A DNA stretch of 64,000 nucleotides from Leptospira interrogans serovar Manilae (GTDB lineage: Bacteria; Spirochaetota; Leptospiria; Leptospirales; Leptospiraceae), in NCBI GenBank assembly GCA_945887855.1, contig CAMCZP010000001.1, positions 62,001-126,000 on the forward strand, read 5' to 3'. The notes below the pieces were generated by a model. That model saw only the letters and a list, made by a program, of their open reading frames with translations, made no database searches and had not been told where the DNA came from. Within the stretch, counting starts at the first letter, position 1; each line of letters opens with the position of its first letter. This document shows, piece after piece, positions 37,901 to 47,491 of this stretch. The position numbers and the translations under genes are program-made.

Positions 37901-39208
37901 ATGGATTTAAGGCTCAATTTACTATCGCTTATTGGTGTTTATATATTTTGCATATTTGCTTGGTTACTCTCAGTTGATAGAAAAAAAGTTCCTTGGGAAA
38001 CTATCAAGTGGGGATTGGGTATTCAGTTTTTTCTTGCCTTCATATTTTTATCTTTTCCATTTCTCTTAAATGTACTCTCACTCTTTGTTAATTTTTTTAA
38101 TTTTATTTATAAATTACCCTTTTCTAGTGATGCAGATGTTAACTTGGGTATTTTCAGTTCTATTTATAAAGATACAAACTCTATAAAATCTTTGGGCGGA
38201 ACTTTAATCTTAGTTATTTTCTTTGTTTTTATAGAAAGTACAAAGTTATATAAAAAGATATTAAATGTTTTTTCTACATTTTTTACAAAAACATTCCATA
38301 TTTCTGGTGAAGAAGGATTAGTAAGTTTTTTTAGTTTCTTTTGTAGCTTGGAATCTTTCTTTTTAGCATTTTCTTCCATTAGGACAATGGGTATTTCTCA
38401 ACTATTTACTTTAATCACTGTTGTTCTCTCCTCTTCATCAGTATTTTTAATTACAATTAATGCAGAGTCACTGGGTAGTACATTTCCTGGATTAAAAGGG
38501 CATCTGGCATTTGCATCTATTCTATCCGTATTTTCTGCGATTGTTGTTTCTAAGATTATTTATCCTATTGGTTATAAAAAAGATTCTATACCTAAAAGTA
38601 GCAACTCGGTAACTCTTTGGGATGGAGGAATCATAGGAGCAAAGTTCATAGGTGGAATTTTATTGGGAGGGTTTATAGTTATTTGTATTACAAATTTATT
38701 GGAAGGTGTGCTTTATATCTTGGGTAACTTCCAGGACATTAAAATACTCAATACTGATTCCATACCAATTACTTTGCTTAAGTACATTAAGATAGCCTTA
38801 GTAGAAATTTTTCACAAGGTAACCTTTAAGAATTTCATAGCTATCCTATTATTACCATTTTGTCTACTTTCGGGCATTTCCTTTGAACTTATCGAACTAT
38901 GGAGAATTTCACTGATATTTAGCCAATCCATATTGGGTTCTACAGTTAAATTTATAGATCTTATACCTATGTATAAAGATGGAATATATACGGATCGATC
39001 TATTTTATTGGCTTTTTATCTGCTAAATGGATCATCATCTTTGGCATTTTTAGGCATGGTGTATGGTGGGCTTTTAAATGTAATACCAGAGCGATCTACT
39101 GATCTCTATAAATTGCTTTTACGCTCCTTTCCCGCTGCGATTCTTTCCCAATTTATAACTGCTGCTATCATAGGAGTTTTTGATTTTGGGAACCCAAATG
39201 TATTTTAA
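37901..39208 (+). CDS. Divergent CNT (NupC-like) membrane transporter
   Basis: 435 residues with about ten membrane helices. The N-terminus LLSLIGVYIFCIFAWLLS...VPWETIKWGLGIQFFLAFIFL is the CNT family opening, and LSVFSAIVVSKIIYPIGYK matches the conserved S-A-x-V-V-S-K-x-x-Y-P motif. The family's G-x-S-E-A-P-L substrate loop is replaced by HISGEEGLVSFFSFFCSLESF, so the substrate may not be a nucleoside. It is the third gene of the DUF1858-WYL-CNT series. GAGGA lies 14 bases before the ATG. Confidence 0.75.
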   Translation: MDLRLNLLSLIGVYIFCIFAWLLSVDRKKVPWETIKWGLGIQFFLAFIFLSFPFLLNVLSLFVNFFNFIYKLPFSSDADVNLGIFSSIYKDTNSIKSLGGTLILVIFFVFIESTKLYKKILNVFSTFFTKTFHISGEEGLVSFFSFFCSLESFFLAFSSIRTMGISQLFTLITVVLSSSSVFLITINAESLGSTFPGLKGHLAFASILSVFSAIVVSKIIYPIGYKKDSIPKSSNSVTLWDGGIIGAKFIGGILLGGFIVICITNLLEGVLYILGNFQDIKILNTDSIPITLLKYIKIALVEIFHKVTFKNFIAILLLPFCLLSGISFELIELWRISLIFSQSILGSTVKFIDLIPMYKDGIYTDRSILLAFYLLNGSSSLAFLGMVYGGLLNVIPERSTDLYKLLLRSFPAAILSQFITAAIIGVFDFGNPNVF

Positions 39209-39399
39209 AAATAGAAACTATCTTCTACAGTTTTTTTTCATAAATTGGAATTTAATAAAAAATTACATTATCCCAATTAGAATTTAGTTCGAACTTAAAA
39301 GTACACGCATGTCTCTTTAAAGACAGGCAAATTTAGGATTAAGTTGACATTTTAATTATGCTAAACACCTTTGGAATATATACAAGTCAAGACAAAGTA

Positions 39400-39879
39400 A
39401 TGAATTCTAACGAAGAAACACTACAAAAATTTTACTCTGCATTTCAGACTAGAGATAAAAAATCTATGCTTGAATGCTATCATGATGAAGTAGAGTTTAG
39501 AGATCCCGTATATGGTATTGTGAAGGGTGTGGCTGCAAAAGCAATGTGGCTGATGATCTTAGAGAGAGGCAATGAAATAAAGATAGATTTTCGAAACATT
39601 AGAGCTAATGAAACTGATGGAAGTGTTGATTGGAGTTCTACATACACATACTCGAAAACAGAGCGAACCATTTGCAACAAGGTTCATGCTACTTTTAAAT
39701 TTCGAGATGGAAAAATTATCTTTCATAGGGATAGCTATTCCGTTTGGAAATGGGCAGGAATGGCTTTGGGTTTAACTGGTTATTTTCTGGGTTTTACTCC
39801 TTTTATCCAGAACCAAATCAAGTCTGATGCAGTGACCAGCTTAAAAATGTACATCAAACGCAAGAGAATGGCAGGTTAA
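39400..39879 (+). CDS. SnoaL-like (NTF2-fold) protein
   Basis: About 159 residues from the ATG at 39400. An ATG at 39358 is in frame, and neither has a good ribosome site. The N-terminal ETLQKFYSAFQTRDKKSMLECYHDEVEFRDPVYG is the classic SnoaL/NTF2 helix-strand opening. KFRDGKIIFHRDSYSVWKWA closes the fold. The C-terminal 40 residues add a short hydrophobic stretch and a basic tail (YIKRKRMAG). Such proteins bind small hydrophobic ligands or act as minor isomerases. No substrate can be inferred. Confidence 0.8.
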   Translation: MNSNEETLQKFYSAFQTRDKKSMLECYHDEVEFRDPVYGIVKGVAAKAMWLMILERGNEIKIDFRNIRANETDGSVDWSSTYTYSKTERTICNKVHATFKFRDGKIIFHRDSYSVWKWAGMALGLTGYFLGFTPFIQNQIKSDAVTSLKMYIKRKRMAG

Positions 39880-39920
39880 TCCTCTAGTTTCTAAATTGAA
39901 AGTTTTGGTTTAAAAATATT

Positions 39921-40778
39921 TTATCTTTTTTTGATGATAGCAAATAAAGTATTGTTTAAAAATATTTTTTGAAAGGTTACTAAATAGATCCATTTTGTTA
40001 TTTTATAAAATATTACTTTTCCTAGTTTTCCCCACTTCCCAGACCCCCCAGAAACAGAAACTATAGGATAGAGTATATGAAACTCAGGCTCTTCAAATCC
40101 CGTGTCTTTAGATAACTTGCTTAAGGTACCTCGCGAGTAATCATTGATATGATCCTTTGCTTCCAGGTAGTGAATGCCTTCCACCATTCCACTTTTCCAT
40201 ACCTTCAATCGTGCTTTGAGAAGCTGTATTGGAAAATTTGGTGTTTGCATGAATAGGATCCCTCCTGGCTTTAAAAGGGAGTGCAAATAGGTCAGGAGTG
40301 GGTGTGGCTTTGGGATGTGTTCAATGACATCCCAGAGTGTGATAATATCTACCGAGTTTTTAGGGATCCCACTTTCTTGGACCATTCCAGAGAATACATT
40401 TTGCAATTGGTTTTTGGAATGAGCAAATTGGACAGCTCCCTTTGACATCTCATACCCTCTTACTTTCCACTCAGGTCTTTCTCGCATGACTGTTTTTACA
40501 AAAAATCCTAAACCGCATCCCACATCCAAAAGGGAACCACTTGAAGATTTTAAAAAATTAGTTATAAATTCTTTATAAACTGCCCTGTGAGATACATCCC
40601 ACCAATCCAGGTCAAAACTTTCTTCTTTGCCTTCTCCCCAGTAGCCGTCATAGTGTTCTTCTTGTTCATAGGAGGAAAATACATGGGAGCAATCAAAGCA
40701 TTGTAAAATAGGAATGCTATGTTCTATAAAAACAGTTTTATTTTTTGTGCTGCCGCAGAGGTAGCATTGAGAGTTCAC
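39921..40778 (-). CDS. Class I SAM-dependent methyltransferase with N-terminal zinc knuckle
   Basis: 285 residues. The N-terminal CYLCGS...CFDCSHVF is a two-CxxC zinc knuckle, common in the sugar/lipid methyltransferase family. The Rossmann-fold SAM site is LLDVGCGLGFFVKTV (near 84-98), then GYEMSKGAV, DIITLWDVIEHIPKP, and LLKPGGILFMQTPN. The closest kin act in surface polysaccharide, polyketide or lipid modification. The GTG start overlaps the stop of 40775-41338 (GTGA), so the two genes are coupled. Confidence 0.9.
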   Translation of the reverse strand: MNSQCYLCGSTKNKTVFIEHSIPILQCFDCSHVFSSYEQEEHYDGYWGEGKEESFDLDWWDVSHRAVYKEFITNFLKSSSGSLLDVGCGLGFFVKTVMRERPEWKVRGYEMSKGAVQFAHSKNQLQNVFSGMVQESGIPKNSVDIITLWDVIEHIPKPHPLLTYLHSLLKPGGILFMQTPNFPIQLLKARLKVWKSGMVEGIHYLEAKDHINDYSRGTLSKLSKDTGFEEPEFHILYPIVSVSGGSGKWGKLGKVIFYKITKWIYLVTFQKIFLNNTLFAIIKKR

Positions 40779-41338
40779 TCTTTTTCCTTTTCAAAAGAAT
40801 AGAATGCATCCCAAATACCCCAAAAACGACCACCCTCAATGATATCAGGAAGTAATTTGATGTTAATTCTTCCATTTTCTAGGTCTGATCGATCCAATTC
40901 GAGTCGAACAGGGTTTTCTTCCACTTTTGCGGGATTGAATTGAATTGTTTTACGATGCTTATTTTTTACTAAGATCTGGAGGGTCCGAATAGGGTATTTT
41001 TTATTTGCACGGGCCTCGTAGGTTGTAAAGTCCAAGTAGAGATAAAGTTTTCGGGAGAGTTCTTTGTCAACTTCCAGGTAAAAGGTAAGACCTTCTGCAG
41101 AAATCATACGGCACTCCCCATCCCGAACTCCTCCAATGGAACTATCAGGTTGTAGGTATAGCCCTTCAAAAAGAGCCCATCGTTTTAACTCTGGATACCC
41201 AGCATAGTCTTCAGGTTTAGAATCGGGCATTGAAGTGCGGTCTTCAATGATTTTAAAGTGAGCTATTCTTTTTAGATCTTCTTGTGCAAATAAGCCGCAA
41301 GAAAAGAGAAGTAGAAACAATGGAATGACTTTACTCAT
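40775..41338 (-). CDS. Exported hypothetical protein
   Basis: 187 residues. The N-terminus MSKVIPLFLLLFSCGLFAQ is a signal peptide. A Cys in LFSC at position 14 could serve as a spirochaetal lipobox, or cleavage may fall after FAQ. The mature part is beta-rich (RKLYLYLDFTTYEA, RTLQILVKNKHRKTIQFNP) and lacks any domain I recognise. It is coupled to the methyltransferase gene, but an enzyme and an exported beta protein do not suggest a clear common task. Confidence 0.7.
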   Translation of the reverse strand: MSKVIPLFLLLFSCGLFAQEDLKRIAHFKIIEDRTSMPDSKPEDYAGYPELKRWALFEGLYLQPDSSIGGVRDGECRMISAEGLTFYLEVDKELSRKLYLYLDFTTYEARANKKYPIRTLQILVKNKHRKTIQFNPAKVEENPVRLELDRSDLENGRINIKLLPDIIEGGRFWGIWDAFYSFEKEKE

Positions 41339-41408
41339 AATTCTATAAATATAGGATTGGTTTTATCCTTCAATCGGAAAAGTTTGTATAAAACTAAAAA
41401 GGTGATTC

Positions 41409-42335
41409 TTGAATATTTATTCTAACTTGGATGAGATTGGCCAAAGCTTTGAAAGTGGTAGTGTTGTTACTCTCGGAAACTTTGATGGTGTTCATACTGC
41501 ACACAGAAAGCTATTAGAAAAACTTTTAGAGCAATCTAATCTTCTCCAGCTCCCAGCTGTTTTGGTAACTTACTATCCCAATCCTTCTATAGTATTAGGG
41601 AAAAATAAAGATCTCAAATATATATACACAGAAGAAAAGAAAAAAGAGATTTTAAAATCAATCGGGTTAAAAAATTTAATAGTAATACCATTCACTAGAG
41701 AACTATCTGAAATATCAGCATATACGTTTATAAAAGATATTCTACACAAAAAACTCAACGCTAAACATATTATATTGGGTTTCAATCATTTCTTTGGAAA
41801 AAATAGAGAAGGGGACATTGATTTTCTTGCAAATCACGCTGAAGAATTTTCATATTCGGTGAGTAAGATAGAACCAGTTTATGCAGACGGGAAAAAAATT
41901 TCTAGCTCTTACATGAGGTCACTAATTTTAGAAGGCGAGGTAGAAAAGTTAAAATCATTACTTGTAGAGCCATTTTCGATCAAAGGAATTGTAATGCATG
42001 GAGATAAAAGGGGACGTACAATTGGATTTCCCACTGCAAACCTGTCCATTGATGAGGCTCAAATGATTCCTGGAAATGGGGTGTACGCAGGTTATGTTAA
42101 AATTGAAAATAGTAAATACAAAGCTATGGTAAATATTGGAGTTCGTCCTACATTTAATGGTACTACTAAAACCATTGAAGTAAATATTTTAGAGTTTACC
42201 GGGGATCTCTACGATAAAATTTTAGAATTTATTTTCTTTAAAAAGATCCGAAATGAAATGAAATTTTCAAATATTGAGGAATTAAAAATTCAATTAGAAA
42301 GTGATAGAAGTACTACAGCTCAATATTTAGTATAA
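41409..42335 (+). CDS. ribF: Bifunctional riboflavin kinase / FAD synthetase
   Basis: 308 residues. The N-terminal FAD synthetase (nucleotidyltransferase) domain shows VVTLGNFDGVHTAHRKLL and the ISSSYMRSLI motif. The C-terminal flavokinase domain shows MHGDKRGRTIGFPTANLS, GVYAGYVKI and MVNIGVRPTFNG. It converts riboflavin to FMN and then FAD. The start is TTG, with AAGG about eight bases upstream, and the next ATG would remove the conserved nucleotidyltransferase loop. No FMN riboswitch is visible in the 70 bases before it. It converges on dprA. Confidence 0.95.
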   Translation: MNIYSNLDEIGQSFESGSVVTLGNFDGVHTAHRKLLEKLLEQSNLLQLPAVLVTYYPNPSIVLGKNKDLKYIYTEEKKKEILKSIGLKNLIVIPFTRELSEISAYTFIKDILHKKLNAKHIILGFNHFFGKNREGDIDFLANHAEEFSYSVSKIEPVYADGKKISSSYMRSLILEGEVEKLKSLLVEPFSIKGIVMHGDKRGRTIGFPTANLSIDEAQMIPGNGVYAGYVKIENSKYKAMVNIGVRPTFNGTTKTIEVNILEFTGDLYDKILEFIFFKKIRNEMKFSNIEELKIQLESDRSTTAQYLV

Positions 42336-42379
42336 AAATTTATATATTAGAGAGATAATGTCTTTTTTATTTGTAGACT

Positions 42380-43351
42380 TTATTCAAAAAACTCAAAATA
42401 TCCTCCTCCTCTATCTTTTACCTTGCCTTCAAATTCTAATTTTGAGAGAAAAGCAATTGATTTTGATATATTTTCAGGTGCATCCGGGAGAATATCTGAG
42501 AGATGTACTATTTTAGAGTTTCCTGAAATATCTTGTTTTGTAAGACGCTTTGCACCATCTTCTAGTAATTTTCGTCCGCCTTGGTTAAACTTAAGAGATT
42601 CATCATCAAATACAAGTATATCTCTATTTTGTGAAATAGCATGAGAAGCTGAAGACATGGCTCCAGATTCCAGTGGAGCCTCCATTAGTATAAGACTTTC
42701 TGCTATACCTGTTATTATTCGATTTCTCTTTGGAAATGACCATTTCCCAATTTTTTCACCAGGTTTAGTTTCAGTTAAGAGCAAGGTTTCAGATGAATTT
42801 TTCATTAGCTGATAGAGGTCTTTATTCGAAGATGGATACTCTTTATCAAATCCTGTTCCCATCACTCCTATTGTTGGTATATTTTTTTGAATGGAAGAAA
42901 TCATAGCTTCCCTATCTATTCCATTGGCTAAACCAGAGATAATACCAGAATGACTCCTACTTGCAAGCATAGTAACTATTGAAGTGGTTGCTGAGAGTGA
43001 AAGTGGGGAAGGTTTTCTTGTGCCTACTATTCCCGTGTGTGATAGTTTTAAAATTGATGAGTCACCCTTATAAAAAAGAATTATGGGAGGATCATGTATT
43101 TCTTTTAATAAGGGTGGATAATTAGAATCATAATATGTTAAATATGAATAATTAAATTTATTTAATAAAAGATTAGTTTTATCAGCTTCTGAGGAAATTT
43201 TATCAATTAATTTTTTATCAAATAAACGATAAATTTTTTCATATAGTTCATCTATAGAACTTGAAGACTTATGAATTTCATATTTACAAATAACTCTATG
43301 AAATTCATGCTCAGAAAAAACTAAGGAGTTTATTTTTTTTAGGTTATTCAT
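42380..43351 (-). CDS. dprA: DNA-processing protein DprA
   Basis: 323 residues. The Rossmann-like DprA core is visible: TGIVGTRKPSPLS, IISGLANGIDREAM, GVMGTGFDKEYPSSNKDLY, FPKRNRIITGIAESLILMEAPLESGAM. A small winged C-terminal domain ends near VKDRGGGYFE. DprA loads RecA on incoming single-stranded DNA in transformation and protects it. The ATG lies inside the end of the upstream TPR lipoprotein gene (eight-base overlap), with AGAGG almost touching it, so translation is probably coupled. Confidence 0.93.
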   Translation of the reverse strand: MNNLKKINSLVFSEHEFHRVICKYEIHKSSSSIDELYEKIYRLFDKKLIDKISSEADKTNLLLNKFNYSYLTYYDSNYPPLLKEIHDPPIILFYKGDSSILKLSHTGIVGTRKPSPLSLSATTSIVTMLASRSHSGIISGLANGIDREAMISSIQKNIPTIGVMGTGFDKEYPSSNKDLYQLMKNSSETLLLTETKPGEKIGKWSFPKRNRIITGIAESLILMEAPLESGAMSSASHAISQNRDILVFDDESLKFNQGGRKLLEDGAKRLTKQDISGNSKIVHLSDILPDAPENISKSIAFLSKLEFEGKVKDRGGGYFEFFE

Positions 43352-44255
43352 CCTCTTTCTTCTTTGATTCTTTGATTTTCTTTAGATTACGTATAACATT
43401 TTTATAAGAATCATTTTTTTCTAAGTTGACAATAGACCCTTCTTCCTTAAACTTTTCAAGCATCAATTTAATTTTTTCATATTGTTCTTCTGATTCAGAG
43501 ACTTTGCCCTGCCTATATAAAAAATTAGCTATTGTAAAACGAATAGGAATTGTTTCTCCGAGTTGACCTTTTTGTTCATGATAACGTATTATGCCAAAAA
43601 GTATTTTCAGCGCTTTTTCTGTATCGTTGTAGCCTTCCGGATCAACCCCTTCCACAATTCCATCCGTCATCGAAGAATCAAAATATATGAGGGCAAGCTG
43701 GTAAGGATACCTCATATCATCTGGATTTAGACGTAATAGTCCTTTGAAGATAGTGATAGCTGCAGATCTACGCTCTTTATCCCAACCCCTATCCCTAGAT
43801 GCATTTCCATAGGCGAGCCCTGTTTCAAATAATAGATTTTCATCAATATTTTTAAACTTTAGAGCTTTTTCAAAAAATACAATTGCACTTTCAAAAGAAT
43901 GCAATTCAGGGCGGGAATTAGCTGTTGAAAACTGTTCTGTGGATTGTTCTTCAATTGCTTTTTGGTAATAAGCTAAACTATAATCATAACTTCCCACTTT
44001 CATATAAGCTTGGGCAATTTTCCAGGAAAGGGCTCCAGCCTGTTTGGTTATTTTTACCATATCCCGAATTCTTTCATCTAACTGTATTACTTCTGCTTCC
44101 TGTAAATTGAGTTTTTCTTTCCATTTTTCTATTTCTGCCTCATTTACAGGAGCTCCACTCAACCTTCGCTTAGCATTTTCTCTGCCAAATTCTCTAAGTT
44201 TTTCGCAACTTCCAAAGAGGAATAAAATGGCAAGTAGTAGTACGAAATGTTTCAA
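43344..44255 (-). CDS. TPR-repeat lipoprotein
   Basis: 303 residues. The signal sequence has lipobox LFLFGSCEK (Cys near 17). The rest is helical with several TPR-like units: SWKIAQAYMKVGSYDYSLAYYQKAI, SFESAIVFFEKALKFKN, AAITIFKGLLRLNPDDMRYPYQLALIYF. It is probably a membrane-anchored scaffold. The start is TTG, strongly supported by AAGGAG six bases upstream. It overlaps dprA by eight bases. Confidence 0.85.
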   Translation of the reverse strand: MKHFVLLLAILFLFGSCEKLREFGRENAKRRLSGAPVNEAEIEKWKEKLNLQEAEVIQLDERIRDMVKITKQAGALSWKIAQAYMKVGSYDYSLAYYQKAIEEQSTEQFSTANSRPELHSFESAIVFFEKALKFKNIDENLLFETGLAYGNASRDRGWDKERRSAAITIFKGLLRLNPDDMRYPYQLALIYFDSSMTDGIVEGVDPEGYNDTEKALKILFGIIRYHEQKGQLGETIPIRFTIANFLYRQGKVSESEEQYEKIKLMLEKFKEEGSIVNLEKNDSYKNVIRNLKKIKESKKKEDE

Positions 44256-44463
44256 AATTAACTCCTTAATGTATAATCTGACTTTACAATATTCTATGAA
44301 ATATTATACAATTTCTCTATAGAAGCCAAATCTTATATATTAGAAAATTTTATTCTAATATCAGAATAGGTATAAAAAAATCACTCAATGCTCTATTTTT
44401 TTTAAATTTTTTTTAAAAAAAAGATTTTTTTTAAATTAAAGTAGAAAACCTATAGAAAAATCT

Positions 44464-44913
44464 GTGAATTCTATTAAAACATTCAAAATCTATTCTCCAG
44501 GAGAAGCCCTTGATTTTTATTTAGATATTCTCCAATTGGAATCTGAATGCTTCCAGGAGTTTAAATGGACGGAAGATGGTGTGAAGTACCATTTAAAAAA
44601 TAATCATATTCTACTCTGCATAGAAGAAAATTCCTTAGTAGGATATGTTCTCTATGTAGAAGGAATTTGGGATTTAGAAATTTTAAGAATTGGTACTACA
44701 GTTAAGAATAGAAATTGTGGAGTGGGGAGTGAATTTTTGAGTATTCTAAAAAAAATTAAAAAACCAATTCTTTTAGAAGTGAAAGAAAATAATGCACCAG
44801 CAATTTATCTCTATGAAAAAATGAAATTTCAACAAATTGGAAATAGGAAAAAATACTATTCAGATGGAACAGATGCTCTAATTTATTATCTCAAAGAAGA
44901 ATCACTTACTTAA
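44464..44913 (+). CDS. GNAT family acetyltransferase (RimI-like)
   Basis: 149 residues. The GNAT acetyl-CoA loop appears as VKNRNCGVGSEFL (R-x-x-G-x-G). The following strand and helix VKENNAPAIYLYEKMKFQQIGNRKKYY match the RimI pattern N-x-x-A-x-x-x-Y-x-k-x-G-F. It may acetylate ribosomal protein S18 or another N-terminus, but divergence prevents a firm name. The GTG start has no clear ribosome site. The 208 bases upstream are strikingly A/T-only in places. It overlaps the convergent ankyrin gene by eight bases. Confidence 0.8.
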   Translation: MNSIKTFKIYSPGEALDFYLDILQLESECFQEFKWTEDGVKYHLKNNHILLCIEENSLVGYVLYVEGIWDLEILRIGTTVKNRNCGVGSEFLSILKKIKKPILLEVKENNAPAIYLYEKMKFQQIGNRKKYYSDGTDALIYYLKEESLT

Positions 44914-47491
44914 TTTTAACTATATAAATATCTTCTTTACCCATATTCGAAATATCTTTAATTTTATCAATTGTACTACCATGTATATAAATTTTTCCTT
45001 CTTTGTCTATATGGATACCATTAATTCGATCATCTTTGGGACTCCCTATTTGAAAGGTAGCTAATCTGTTACCATTTGTATCCATTTTTATAACAAATAC
45101 ATCTAATGTAGATTTTCCTTTATTTTGATTACCGTGAAGATTTCCTAAAGTTTCACCGGCTATGTATAGATCCATGTTATTGATATATAAAAATTTAGGT
45201 GTATCTTCTTTTTGTGAGCTAAACTTTTTTTTCCAAATTTGTTCATACTTTAAGTCAGATTTAGTAATACTAAAACCTGGCTTAGAAAGATTTGGACTAA
45301 TAGAATAAATAGCAGTTTCCGTAAAATAGACCAAGAGATTTTTCTTTTCATTCCATATTTTATTTTCAATAAATTTTAAATCAAGTGAATAAATATAAAC
45401 TCCCTTATTAGAGAGGAAATACAAATTATTTTTGATAAAATTTACATTGTAAAACAAATCTTGTATAAAGACTTCAGATATTTTAGTTCCAATTTCTTGA
45501 TTAATTCTAACTATTTTTAATTTTTTATTAACAGAATACTGAGTATAGAGTAAGTCTTTTTTATTTCCAAAAATAGAAAGTGGAGCAGAGGATTGGCACA
45601 TGACACTTTCTTCAATGATCTGTAACCATATCTCTTGAAGGTTAAAATTTAATTTTTGTAAGATTATATTGCAGAGCTTTGGATTTTGAGAGGAAGTACT
45701 TGATCCTAAATAGTAAATACCATCACCAGAATTCAAATATTGAAATACACCATTTTCTGTTAAAACCTGTTTTTCTAATTTTTTATCCTTAGAGTATTTA
45801 CTCACTATCTTCTTCATTTCAAAATCCCCTAAATGAAATAATGTCCCTTCGTCGGAATCAAGTCCTAATGAGAAATCAGTGGATGGGGTATTTATTACAT
45901 CTTTAAATTCATCAAAATTTGAAGTGGTTCCACTGGAAGTTTTTAAAAGTTTGAGTATTTCTCCTTTTGCATAATCATAAGAAGTTGCACCAACTTTATC
46001 TTCAATGTTTGGATCGGCACTGTAATCCAGGAGTTTTTGAACTATTTGGTAAGCTGCTTTTTCATCTTTATCATTAGCAGGCTTAACAGCTAGGTGTAGT
46101 GGGGTATAACCATCATTATTCTTGACATTTAGATTAATTCCTGTTGCTATTAGAAGATCTATTATCTCATCTAATTCCTTATTTTTTAGTCTTTCAAAAA
46201 GGGTTAATAGAACTATTTTATGTACCAATGTGTTCCCGTTTGAATCTAAAATATTTATATCTGCTCCAATTTTAAGTAAATGTTTTAATAGTTTTAAATT
46301 TTTAGTATTGATTGAATATGAAATAGCTGAATTTCCATAAATATTTTTAGCATTTAAATTGATTCCAGATTTTAGTAGTAATGATATGATAACATTTTGA
46401 TCTTTTCTATTTACAACTGCTCCCCTGCAGACTTCCATTAGTAATGTATTACCCATTTCATTTAGATGATTTACATCAGCCCCTTTTTCTATCAGTAAAT
46501 TTATAATAGGGATATTTCCTTGCCCTACAGCAAGGGAAAGAGGAGTGTCACCATGAAAATTACTTACATTAACATTTGCACCTTTATCTAATAAATTTTT
46601 AAAAATTGAATAGTATTTTTCCCTGATAGAGATAATTAAAGCTGTGTCACCATTTTCACCTTTTTCATCTATTAAGATTGCATGGTTTAAATAGAGTAAG
46701 GCAGGTCCTTCCCTTCCTTTTTTTACAGCAATATGGAGTAAGGAATTATTTTCTATTTTTTCTTTATAATTAGCCCCTTTATCTATCAATAGTTTGCATA
46801 GTTCTCTATCTCCAATTTCTGTAAGTTCATGTAGTAAAGATTTTTTAAGATTAGAAGATTCATTAATTGTATTGCTTGTTCGAATATTTACATTTGCTCC
46901 TGAATTTATTAGTTCTAAGAATATTTTTTTTGATTTTAATGAGCTAAGAGATAGATTTTTTTCATGTGCCAATAATAAAATTGGTTTAGAGTCAATATTA
47001 TAATCATTTGGATCAGCACCATTTTTTAATAATAAATTTACAAATAAAAAATTTTCATTTTCTACTGCTTTCCATAGTGGGGAAGTCCCATCTCTATTTT
47101 TCTTTACTACTATAGAATTTGTATTTAATTTACTAAAAATTTTCTTAAGTACGAACTCATCATCTGAATTAGAAAGATAATGAAGGATAGTATTTCCTTC
47201 TAGATCTTCAAGTTCTGCTTGGAGTGGAAGGGTAATAAGGTATTGAAGAATGGCTTTATTATTCCTTTGGATTGCAAGCATCACAGGACTAACTCCATCT
47301 TGATTTGGAGATTGATAATCAGCCCCTCCATTTATTACTTCTTTTAATCGAATAAGGTCTCCTGATTCAATTGCTGAAAATACAAGAAGACTTCCTTGAG
47401 AGTAGAGAGAAATATTAATAATAAAAAATAAAATAAATATAATTTTTAATTTTTTATTTAAATAGTAAAAGAAATTAATTTGTAGGGACAT
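44906..47491 (-). CDS. Exported ankyrin-repeat / beta-propeller protein
   Basis: 861 residues. The N-terminal signal peptide is IIFILFFIINISLYSQG. About 12 ankyrin repeats (about 35-520) follow, recognised by recurrent pieces such as DGVSPVMLAIQRNNKAILQY, GDTPLSLAVGQGNIPIINLL, DGYTPLHLAVKPAN. The C-terminal third (about 560-861) is beta-rich, with blades of SBBP/propeller type at the end (GNRLATFQIGSPKDDRINGIHIDKEGKIYIHG). It is probably a periplasmic or surface protein-protein interaction platform. The start lies 17 bases inside the end of the SH3/M23 gene on the same strand, suggesting coupled expression and a link with cell-wall turnover. Confidence 0.85.
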   Translation of the reverse strand: MSLQINFFYYLNKKLKIIFILFFIINISLYSQGSLLVFSAIESGDLIRLKEVINGGADYQSPNQDGVSPVMLAIQRNNKAILQYLITLPLQAELEDLEGNTILHYLSNSDDEFVLKKIFSKLNTNSIVVKKNRDGTSPLWKAVENENFLFVNLLLKNGADPNDYNIDSKPILLLAHEKNLSLSSLKSKKIFLELINSGANVNIRTSNTINESSNLKKSLLHELTEIGDRELCKLLIDKGANYKEKIENNSLLHIAVKKGREGPALLYLNHAILIDEKGENGDTALIISIREKYYSIFKNLLDKGANVNVSNFHGDTPLSLAVGQGNIPIINLLIEKGADVNHLNEMGNTLLMEVCRGAVVNRKDQNVIISLLLKSGINLNAKNIYGNSAISYSINTKNLKLLKHLLKIGADINILDSNGNTLVHKIVLLTLFERLKNKELDEIIDLLIATGINLNVKNNDGYTPLHLAVKPANDKDEKAAYQIVQKLLDYSADPNIEDKVGATSYDYAKGEILKLLKTSSGTTSNFDEFKDVINTPSTDFSLGLDSDEGTLFHLGDFEMKKIVSKYSKDKKLEKQVLTENGVFQYLNSGDGIYYLGSSTSSQNPKLCNIILQKLNFNLQEIWLQIIEESVMCQSSAPLSIFGNKKDLLYTQYSVNKKLKIVRINQEIGTKISEVFIQDLFYNVNFIKNNLYFLSNKGVYIYSLDLKFIENKIWNEKKNLLVYFTETAIYSISPNLSKPGFSITKSDLKYEQIWKKKFSSQKEDTPKFLYINNMDLYIAGETLGNLHGNQNKGKSTLDVFVIKMDTNGNRLATFQIGSPKDDRINGIHIDKEGKIYIHGSTIDKIKDISNMGKEDIYIVKIK

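Noticed and set aside
39310..39325. Small palindrome tgtct-ctttaa-agaca before the SnoaL-like gene
   Set aside because: Only five paired bases with no U-tract. Expected by chance at this base composition.
44390..44455. Long A/T homopolymer runs upstream of the GNAT gene as a phase-variation tract
   Set aside because: The runs are outside coding sequence, interrupted, and not placed between recognisable -35 and -10 boxes.
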